Positions 1 to 10,000 of a stretch of 64,000 nucleotides of DNA are shown piece after piece. How positions within the stretch are numbered: position 1 is the first letter of the stretch; every line of letters begins with the position of its first letter. Below the pieces are notes generated by a model. The model made no database searches and was not told the DNA's origin. It saw only the letters and a program-made list of their open reading frames with translations. The position numbers and the translations under genes were made by a program. This DNA comes from Sphaerolaimus hirsutus. Taxonomy: Eukaryota; Nematoda; Chromadorea; Monhysterida; Sphaerolaimidae. The stretch is taken from NCBI GenBank assembly GCA_964036195.1, contig OZ038458.1, forward strand, positions 6,262,001 through 6,326,000, written 5' to 3'.

Positions 1-677
1 AAACAAGTTCGCCACCCACTTGATTGGCTGCACTACGGGGGCCATATCTCCTGCTGTGGAGGGGTTAAAAAGCTGAAATTTGGGGGATGTCTTGACAACA
101 CCCCCCTCACTTTTCACCGGCGGGATGACCGCCGGCGACCCACTACAGCATTGGTTGCTGCGTTTAAAGTTGTTTTTTTTAAACCCGAGCATCCCACACA
201 AGTTCACCACCCGATTCGTTTAAAAAAGTGAATGGTTTAGACTTTAAAGAAAAATTAAAGTTGTTTAAAGCAGTCAACCACCTTTTTTAAATGCTTTGGT
301 TGATAAAAAATGAAACCAGACACCACTGGGACCCACAATCCCAACCCCAGAAACTAAACACAAATCCTGATCCCAAATAATTATAAAAAATTTCATCAAA
401 CATTTGAAAAACTATTCAGACCCTGAACTAGTCCTGATCCCAATCTTGAATAATTTAAAAAGTATCCAGTATGAAAAATCTGAATGAAAAACTATCCAGA
501 ATGACCCCCACCCCAATACCGCACACAGACCCCAGTCACGATCCCAATCTCAAAAAAATAAAAAATCACGATATGAAAAAAAAGATCCCAGACAACCCTC
601 TAGTAATGATCCCAATCCCAGAAGAAAAATTATATCCAGTTTGAACCCTAGATCTCCTGATTGAAATTTTCTCTGTA

Positions 678-1122
678 GGCACTGGCAAACTTGAATGGGA
701 CACCCACCCCCTCCCTAAATGGCAGAAAAAAATTCACTTTACACCAAATTTTTGTTTCACAATTGAAAAGTTGGTTTACAAAGTTCCATAGAGGAGTGTT
801 TAAGGTTCAATATTGTGTAAACAACATGACCTCTAAAATGCCTCCATAAGGAAATTTATTTGGGGTGAATGAAAAAGTGAAAATTTTGGCAAATTTTGTT
901 CCTGTGGCAATGTCATTATGATGTCATAAAATTCACCCCAAATAAATTTATTTATCAGGGCTTTTTAGAGGTTATGTTGTTTACGCAATATTGAACCTTA
1001 AACACTTTTCTATGGGACTTTGTAAACCAACTTTTAAAGTGTAAAACAAAAATTTGGTTTAAAGTGAAATTTTTGTCTGCCATTTAGTGAGGGCAAGGGT
1101 GTACCACTCAAGTTTGCCAGTA
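678..1122. repeat. Foldback element, arms of about 180 bp
   Basis: Ends are CACTGGCAAACTTGAATGG and its complement near 1122; arms share TGTAAACAACATGACCTCTA and AATTTATTTGGGGTGAAT. The loop is about 70 bp. It is nested in the element spanning 1-1815 and has no coding capacity. Confidence 0.85.
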
Positions 1123-1138
1123 CCGTCTGTGAAAATTC

Positions 1139-1420
1139 TAATTACCATTTTTCCTTGAAATTCCCCCCTCCCCCTCGAAATTCCCCCCCTCCCGACCACT
1201 ATGAACTTTTCACCCCCCCTCGAAATACCCCCCCCCCCAAATTGAGTGTAATGAGGATGTAGACACAGTTTGTGTTCTGCGTAATAAAGATATAAACAAT
1301 GTGTGAAAACTAGTGTTAAGAGAATAATTAAGGCATGTTAAAACAGGGTTTGTACCATCTAAATAAGTACTGATCTCATCTTGTCTTAAGTCTTGTACCA
1401 TCTAAATAGGCAGTCAACGA
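1139..1420. repeat. Poly-C foldback family, partial copy
   Basis: Contains CCCCCTCGAAATACCCCC and the family core (ATTGAGTGTAATGAGG, GTGTTCTGCGTA) seen in full copies near 33.3, 45.4 and 62.2 kb. Confidence 0.7.
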
Positions 1421-2102
1421 CGCCTGACCGCGATCCCAATACCGATACCAAAAATTCGTAAAAGCAATCGCTATCCCGATCCAGAAAAGTCGATCCTGTT
1501 TGAACCCTAACCTCCAATTACATTACAAATGAATTTGTGCTCAGGTTTGCCCCCACGGACCTTTTTTTAAAACGCAATTGGGTGGTGAACTTGTGTGGGA
1601 CACTTGGGTCATTTTTAAAAAAAACAACGTTAAATGCAGCGACTAATGCTGTAGTGGGTTGCCGGCAGTCGTCCCGCTGGTGAATAGTGAGGGGGGTGTT
1701 GTCAACACATCCCCCACATTTCAGCTTTTTAACCCCCCCCCCCCCCCCCGACAGCAGGAGATATGGCCCCCGTAGTGCAGCCAATCAAGTGGGTGGCGAA
1801 CTTGTTTGGGACACTAAAAACGCCGGAAAAACATGTTGCATATACGGCGACCCTCCCAGTAGTTCGTCGCCGTGCCTCCGCCCATTGATGCGGAGTAGGG
1901 GATTGTTGAAACTATATATATACAAATTTTCAGCTCGTTAATCCCCCCATAGCCGCAGATATTGCGTCAAGAATAAAATAAAAAAATGGGTGGTGAACTT
2001 GTCCGGGAAGGTGTTTATAATCAGGTTGAACCTTCACAACTGTCAATCCATCAGAAAATTGACCTACACTCCCCTCATATCAAAAATCCCCACCCAACTC
2101 AG

Positions 2103-2379
2103 ACCTCGCGCGTCTACTACGAACTAGAAGCCTCCCAATTACCAAACGGAACCAGCGTCGCTGGCAACCCCTCGTCAACCCCCTGCGTCAGCTCCAACGG
2201 GCCGCTGCACCAGTCGCTCGCGGCCGCGCTGCACAAAGCCATGGCCGGGCGGCAGCAACAGTTGCAGCGGCGGCACGGACACGTGCCGCCCAGTGACCCC
2301 GGCGGCGGGGCGGCCGATGTGTTGGAGAATGATTATGAGGAGTTGAGGCATAGTCATGCGCAGATTGGAGCTAGGGTGT
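2103..2379 (+). CDS. Unrecognised candidate exon
   Basis: A GC-rich open frame (about 92 codons) after the acceptor CCCAACTCAG: RVYYELEASQLPNGTSVAGN, then a Gln/Arg/Gly-rich stretch, then ENDYEELRHSHAQIG, ending in a donor-like GTGTGA or a TGA stop at 2379. Composition and splice signals resemble the real exons of this window. It could be a 5' exon of the KCNQ gene or the end of another gene; I found no family match. Confidence 0.4.
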
Positions 2380-2535
2380 GATGATTTGCGTGCGTTTTTT
2401 TCACTCGCCATTTTTGCGTGGAATTTGGTGAAGATCGGTGCGGTTCGCTGTTGTTCATGGCCCTGGGGTGAGCTGGTTCCTGGTAAAGTGCTTTGTTGAG
2501 CTGAGTGATAAATTTCAGATGATAGGGGGTCGATT

Positions 2536-2772
2536 GTGCCTACACACAGTAGTTTTCACCGTGACTTCGTGTGAAAACTGAAAAATTTTCAAATACAAAT
2601 TGACGAACACGGTTGAATGATTTAATTTAATTTAAATTTGAATTTAAATTAATGAAAGTTAAAATTTGAAAACTAAAACACATATAGCATACAATAAGAG
2701 TAGGTGGATGTCGCCATGTCGCCATTTCAGTTTTCACATCGGTCACTGTGAAAACTAGTGTGTGTAGGGCCA
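2536..2772. mobile_element. MITE with CCTACACACACTAGTTTTCAC ends
   Basis: An element of about 235 bp with terminal inverted repeats, left CCTACACACAGTAGTTTTCA and right GAAAACTAGTGTGTGTAGG. It has a second copy at 59251-59460 with the same interior (GAACACGGTTGAATGATTTA, GTCGCCATGTCGCCATT). Non-autonomous, no open frame. Confidence 0.9.
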
Positions 2773-3973
2773 TTTGGCCTTGGCGAAAAATGCAGCGGCA
2801 TGAAAACATAAAATTTCACATTAATTGTTTACACAAGACCGGATCGATGATACAGGTGTCCCACTTGTGAATTTGGAACCATTGTTTAGCATGAATTTTG
2901 TCTGCAATCTGTCACTTGAAATGGCACTTTACCTGGTTCTGGATTACCGCCACTCCATTCTGTGTTTTTTCTCTCAGTGCGGTACAAAATTGTGCATACC
3001 GTGTGTCTGCCAAATACCCGTCTGTCAACAAAATTTAGAGCGGAAGGGGGGTTAATTTGAGGGGGCTGTTTTTCCCCACAACTTTCCTAAAATTGCATGT
3101 GAATTGAATTTATTGCATGTGACGTATTTGTCTTCACTACCTATATGTACTCAATTTACATAAATAAAACTACGTAAATATTTACCTTTATTCAATGAAT
3201 CAGCAAATTCCGGGCACAGCTTTACTCGTTTTTCCTGTTCACCTCACTGGAGGGGGGTATTTTTTCCGCCCCTCTCTCATGGGTTATTTCGAAGAGGTTT
3301 TCACCAGCTCACTCACATATGAGTGTATATAGAGGGGGTAATTCAAGGGTGTATTTTGAAGATGTACGGTATCTAGCAGTATTTATTTGCAATTACCTAT
3401 ATGACATTGACAGATACTATGGTACTGTTGTTTTTCTGGGTACTCACGAGCTTTCTACACTCCTTTTGTTTTTCATGTCACAATTTGTCTCTTGGCTTTA
3501 TTGTCTTGTCTGTTGCACAATACTGTTTTACTGCGTATGTATTTTTCAATTATTTCTCGTGTGATTTGATTTTTAAAAATCAGAAAATGATCAAAAGTTT
3601 TATCTTTGGCTGCTCCTACTCCACTGCCATAAATATGTGCATTTAATTTTTCTGTTTTGTCACAATCTTTTTATAATGGCACTTTTACTCTTACTTCATT
3701 GATTCAAATGCAGTGCTAATATTTACTCACGTTATCAAAAAGATGTCTTGTGCATAAAACAGCTCTTTTATGACCACTTAAACTGCGTAGCCTCAGTGAA
3801 ATAACCCCGAAATGAAACTAACAAAAGAGAAACTATTGTATTTACATTCACACTTCGTAGTCAGAAAAAAACCCTGGAACAACACCCCTAACAATTCCTG
3901 TCCAAAAATACCAACTGATAAATACTCACCTATAAATCTAAAAAAAAATTTAAAAAAATTCACTGTGAAAAAC

Positions 3974-4073
3974 ATGGCGCACAGAAATAGGCGGCGGCGG
4001 CGGCAGCAAGCGCTTCGGCGACTGCACATGCGCACTTTGCGGCTGCTCGACGGCAACATCGCTTATGACCTTG
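3974..4073 (+). CDS. KCNQ: KCNQ-like exon 1 (N-terminus, possible start)
   Basis: ATG at 3974 follows AAC, a reasonable Kozak context. It encodes a very basic N-terminus (MAHRNRRRRRQQALRRLH) and then a stretch leading into S1. The donor GTGGGC at 4074 leaves one base, which joins the two bases at 5715 as a Gly codon, so the frame continues into the S1 helix. KCNQ proteins also have a basic segment before S1. Alternative: an acceptor AG at 3983-3984 would make this an internal exon with the true start further upstream. Confidence 0.5.
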
Positions 4074-7000
4074 GTGGGCACTGTAAGGGGGTTCCCAGGG
4101 GGTTGAAACGCACCCTGTAAAATGTCATGTAAAGTGTAACATGTGAGCGAAGTTTGTCAATGGCGAAGATTTCTGCACTTTGCCAGGTATTTTACATGAT
4201 ATTTGACAAATTTGAAATTTCACATGACATTCTCCAGGGTGGGGGTCTGACTCTGCCAAGCCTGTTTTTCCGTTTGGGACATAGGCCCAACGAAGCCAAA
4301 ATTGCCTCTGGGGCCAGTCCCGAAAGTTGACAAGTGCTTTACTCCTTACTCTTGACTTAAAACTTGATTCTTGACTTTGTCACTTGCGGAACCAATGTTT
4401 AAGAGTAAAGCACTTGTCAACTTGCGGGACTGGCCCCTGGTGGCCAAAAAAGCCATTTGTCGCTCTTTGCGTGTGGAATAAATAAAATAAATAAATTAGG
4501 ATGTGGATAGTGATGGAATGGCGCCATGGCGCTGGCGCCATTTGAGGGCGCCAAAGGGCGCCGCGCCATGGCGCCATTGGCGCTTGGCGCCCTTTTTCTG
4601 TGGCGCCCTTGGCGCCTGGCGCCCACATTTTGAAAAGCGCCATGGCGCCCTTGGCGCTTGGCGCCCATTTTCCGTGGCGCCCTTGGCGCCTGGCGCCCTG
4701 CTTTTAAAGGGAGCCAAAAAGGCGCCAGCAGGGTTTCAAGGTGAGCGCTGTGTAAATGAAAAAAAATAAAAACGCATGCGTGGATAATATAAATTCGCCG
4801 GAAAAATGAACGAAGTGGTGTGAACAGGTGGAAATCTTTCATCCAGCGGTTCATCAGATGTGTTTGACAGATCAGAAGATAAGAATGATGGACCGTTGAA
4901 CTTGCAAAATCATAAATAAACGGATTCAAATAGTTGCAATTCCGTTTTTGTCCATTTCATGGAAACATTTGAAGTCTTTGAACAATGTATATTTGAAGTG
5001 AATGGATTGTTGTCAAATGACAATTTCCATTGTGTTTGAATTGGTCATGTGGATTTTATTACAAAAATTTTTTGTTGCTAGTCTATTGTTTGTGCATTAC
5101 ATCCTGGAAAACGCCAATAAAGAAGGGAATGCGTGTACTACGGTGCTGTAGAAACATTTTTAGCACTTTTGGGGTGTTGTACGCACTTCTTTATCCTGGC
5201 GCCCGTGGCGCCTGGCGCCCTATTTTCCAAATGGCGCCATGGCGCCCTTGGCGCTTGGCGCCCTCTTTCCGTGGCGCCCCTGGCGCTTGGCGCCCACTTT
5301 CCGAATGGCGCCATGGCGCCCTTGGCGCCTGGCGCCCTTTTTCTGTGGCGCCCTTGGCGCTTGGCGCCCACATTCCGAATGGCGCCATGGCGCCCTTGGC
5401 GCCTGGCGCCCTTTTTTCTGGCGCTTTTCCATCACTAGTCCCAATATATCCTAGTTAGGGTGTCAAAAATTTTTTTATGGAAAACGGAAACTTCAAAAAA
5501 AAATTTCAGCGGCCGGAAATATACCGAAAATATACCTACGTATTTATAGTGTTCTGGTTGTAAAATTTCATGCACTTTCGGTAAATGGTATTTATATAAC
5601 ACATATTTTCATAAAAGCTACTTGCAGCGTCACTCGATACCGGATAGTAAGAGCTCCTCAAACTGCGTTGTATCAGACAACCCCCAACTTCAAACATTTA
5701 AGCAAATTTGCCAGGCATCATCGCACTAATCGGCATGGTTTTGTCGTTGGACATGAGCCAAGTCTACAGTTCCGAGTCCGACCGCAACGAGTTATTCCGA
5801 CGGACCGCAGTCGGTTTCAAGGCGGTTTTGGCCGGAGTTTTACTGGCAGAGCTGATTTTTCGATTGTGGGCCGAGTATTCGCTGAAAGTTTCTACGTTGG
5901 GTGGATCGGGTGGATGGACAAAAGTGTACGTGCAGGGTGGTCCTGCACTTGGTTGACTGTGATTGATACTTCTTGTGAATAATTTCGGAACAGTTTCAAG
6001 CAGCTTGCCAAAACGTAAACAAATGAGGTTGTGCCAAGACTGGTGAGGAAAAAAGCCATGGCGCTTTGCTGTCCCCAGCGCCAAGCGCCAGAGTAAAATG
6101 GCGCCATGCGCAAAAAGCGCCTTGGAGCTTTTCTGGACCTCAGCGCCAAAAGCGCCATGGCGCTATTCCATCACTAGCCAATACATCAGTGCCCGGCGTA
6201 TTTCAAAGCACCACGGCACTTTTCCAATTCTAAGCGCCAATAGTTTCCTTTGGCACGATGCCAATTGCAAATAGTGCCAAAGAAAATGCCACCCAATCTT
6301 CCCTCAGCACGCGGCTAGTGTGCTGGCGCACGCTGGCCGACCTGGTGGTTGCGTGCGGCGCCGTGGCGCTGGTATTCGAGCCCCCGCTGCACCACTCCGA
6401 ACTGCTGCTCCTGCTGCGGCTGCTGCACTTCGACCGGTGCCAAAGGCGCCCGCGCCGTGGCGCCATTTCTCTGGCACCCTTCCAATTACCATCCGATTAT
6501 ACCGTAAATCCTCGAATAAGTCCCCCCCCCTCGAATAACTCCCCCCCCCTCGAATAAGTCCCCCCTGTTAGCAGACTGGGGAAAAAATAACTCCCCCCCT
6601 CGAATAACTCCCCCCTACTTTATGGGTGGGAACGACGTACATAGATAAACATGTTGTAAATGTATGCGTACAGTAAAAAGAATGTATTCTTTTGTAGCTG
6701 ATGTTCACCAGCATCGATTCTATTGCATTTAATATGGATTCGTGCATGAATTTCACCCCATTCATACAATTTATTGATCATGCATTTTACTCAATATTCT
6801 GACGAAAAAATAACTCCTCCCCTCGAATAACTCCCCCCCTCGAATAAGTCCCCCCTCAAAAAATTCTGACGAAAAAAATAACTCCCCTGGGGACTTATTC
6901 GAGGATTTACGGTAAACCCATCACACAGATTATCCTCCGCATGGCACACGGTCGAACGTCTGATCACCGTGCACAGACGCGAACTAATTGCCGCTTACTT

Positions 7001-10000
7001 CGCAGCCGCCTTGCTCACACTCGTTCTTGCCGCCGGCGTGTATACATTGGAACAGGGAAGTGCGGATGACCCGTTTGATTCGTTCGGACACGCTCTATGG
7101 TCGAATTGAAAGTGATGTGGATGGGACACGTTGAAATATGGAATCTCTTTTGTGTTTTTGTGTTTCCCGGAATACAGAAACACAGATTTTGTTGTTGGGG
7201 TGTTTTTGTGTAACTGTCTCCCTGGGAATAAGGGAACACAATTTTTTTGGGTGGGAGGTATAACTGTAATACTAGAAGGAACAGAGGAGATAATATACTT
7301 TCACTCTGTGTGAGTGNNNNNNNNNNNNNNNNNNNNNNNNNNNNNNNNNNNNNNNNNNNNNNNNNNNNNNNNNNNNNNNNNNNNNNNNNNNNNNNNNNNN
7401 NNNNNNNNNNNNNNNNNNNNNNNNNNNNNNNNNNNNNNNNNNNNNNNNNNNNNNNNNNNNNNNNNNNNNNNNNNNNNNNNNNNNNNNNNNNNNNNNNNNN
7501 NNNNNNNNNNNNNNNNGTTGGCTTTAGCCATTTTTTATCAGATATACTTCTTTTTGTGGGCCACAGGCCCAAAAGTTTATAAGTTATTGCAAATCAAGCA
7601 AATGCCAAATGTGGCAGTGAGCAATACAATCTATAGTCAAGAAGAAGCCAAATACTAAGATTCAAAAGATTTTCAACCTGACATTTAGAACCTGAAAGTT
7701 ATCACTTGACATTTATGACTTGAAATTACCCACTTGACAATAACTTGACATAAACCACTTGACATTTATGACTGAATGGCATATTTATGACTTGACATGA
7801 ACTGCTTGCCATTTTTTCACCTGATAGTTTTCACTTGACATAAACAACTTGACAGGTATCACCTGAAAATTGTTACTTGACATATTACTTGACATTTGAC
7901 ATGACATTTATCACTTGACATTAAACTTGACATTTCACTTGAAATTTATCACTTGACGTTAAACTTGACATTTGACATGACATTTATCACTTGACATTAA
8001 GCTTGATATTTAACTTGACATTTGACTTGACATTTGACTTGATATTTGACTTGACATTTCACTCTAATTTATTACTTGACATTTCACTTGAAATTTATCA
8101 CTTGGCATTTGACTTGACATTTCAATTGAAAGTTATCACTGTATATTCACCTTGACATTTATAACTTGACATTTGACTTGATATTTGATCACTTGACATT
8201 AAACTTTACATTTGACTTGACATTTCTCACTTGAAATTTGACTTGACATTTATCACTTGAAATTTGACTTGACATATGACTTGATATTTGACTTGACATT
8301 TATGAGTTGACATTAAACTTGACATTTCACTTGAAATTTGTCACTTGACATTTGACTTGAAATGTGTCACTTGACATTTGACATGACATTTGACATTACA
8401 TTTCACTTGAAATTTATCACTTTACATTTGACTTGACATTTGACATGACATTTATCATCTGACATTAAACTTGACATTTCAATTGAAATTTATCAGTTGA
8501 CATTTGACTTGAAAGTTATCACTTGAAATTTGACTTGATACTTTATCACTTGATATTTTATAACTATCTATCACTTGACATTTATCAATTGACATTTCAC
8601 TTGAAATTTATCACTTGACAATTATCACTTGACATTTCACTTGAAATCTACCACTTGACATTTATCACTTGATATTTGACTTGATATTTTATCACTTAAT
8701 ATTTTATCACTAGACATCTATCACTTGACATTTGACTTGACATTTATAACTTGACATTTGACTTGACATCAACCACTAGACATTTATGACCTGATAGTAA
8801 TCAGCATGCAAGGTCACATGCTCAGTATCACATGAAGCAGTAGTTCAGGCATGTTTGCGCATTTTACACAAAATAAGCAAACTTGAATAACTTTTGTAAA
8901 TCTGTACCAAAATTGCCAAAAATTGGCTTATTTGAAAGCTCTAGTCATGGCACACATCAACAAATTTTTTTTATTGCCTCATTTGTATTCAAATTTTAAA
9001 TTTATTGAGGTTTGAAAATTTCAAACAGATACCGTACCAAAGTGGGCGGAGCCTGTGAAAAAAAATTCCGAAAATAAGAAATGGCATCATATTCTCTTTC
9101 AAATGAGCCATCAACCATGAAAATCGGTCGTGTTTCAAGGAAGTTATTGCAGTTTGAAGATTTTCGGGAGAACAAGAACAACAACAACAACAACAAGAAC
9201 ACTACTTGAAAAAGAAAATGCGTAATAACTTCCTCCGAACTCAACCGTTGGATCTGAAAATTTGCATGGTGGTACTTTTCGACACGGGCTTTTTAATGGT
9301 GCAGTCGGTTCTGCACTAGCGCATTGCGTTCCGAAGTTATTGCGATTTTAAATGTGCGATTTCCGCATTTTGGTGTGTCCGACCATATTATGGGTGGGTC
9401 GCTTGCGCCCTCCCTCGGCAGCGAGGGATGGCGCTGGCGCGCCCACCCGATACAATTTTGTTTGGGTGGGAGGTATAACTGTAATACTGGAAGGAACAGA
9501 GTAGATAATACACTGTCACTCTGTTTGAGATGTGAAAACCCAAAGACAATTTACTTCTGAATACACCAACAAAAAAACGAGAGGCCCAAAACACACTAAA
9601 AACACGCATCACCAACCCACCGGTGGGCAGTGATAACCGCCCTAACAGTCGGCTACGGGGACGTGTCGCCGCGCCAGCCGGCCGGAAAGGCTGCCACCGC
9701 CCTGGTGCCACACCCGGACCATGTAAAATGCCTTGGAAAATGTCAAGTGTCATGTCAAGTGTCAAAACTCATGTAAAATACCCGGGAAAATGACGAACAA
9801 CTAGTTAGCATTTTCCCGGGGCATTTTACATGACTTTTGACAATTTACATGGCACTTGACTCTTTACATAACACTTGACACTTGACACTTTACAGGGCAC
9901 TTTACACGGTCTGGTCACGGCCCCCAGCTGTGCGTGCTGTGCGTGTGCGCCTACGGCACCGTGGGCTCGGTGCTGGGCGTGGGCCTGTCGCTCGCCGTGC

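Larger units (their letters stand above)
1..1815. repeat. Inverted-repeat element with arms of about 230 bp
   Basis: The first 230 bases return as the reverse complement at about 1570-1815 (shared words: CAAGTTCGCCACCCACTTGA, CATATCTCCTGCTGT, GGGTTGCCGGC/GCCGGCGACCC). Inside are a second inverted repeat (678-1122) and GATCCC-rich segments. The left end may be cut by the window edge. Confidence 0.8.

Noticed and set aside
3793-4059. Minus-strand frame opposite KCNQ exon 1
   Set aside because: Shadow of the Arg-rich exon and AT-rich flank; no family match.
4380-5458. Several long Arg/Ala/Pro-rich open frames on both strands
   Set aside because: They are translations of GGCGCC repeat arrays, open in many frames because of composition.
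7676-8800. CRISPR-like array
   Set aside because: Units are 11-22 bases, imperfect and without unique spacers; this is a eukaryotic satellite.
9002-9244. Minus-strand frame with a Leu-rich hydrophobic stretch as a membrane peptide
   Set aside because: The Leu run comes from a (CAA)n microsatellite; no splice or family support.
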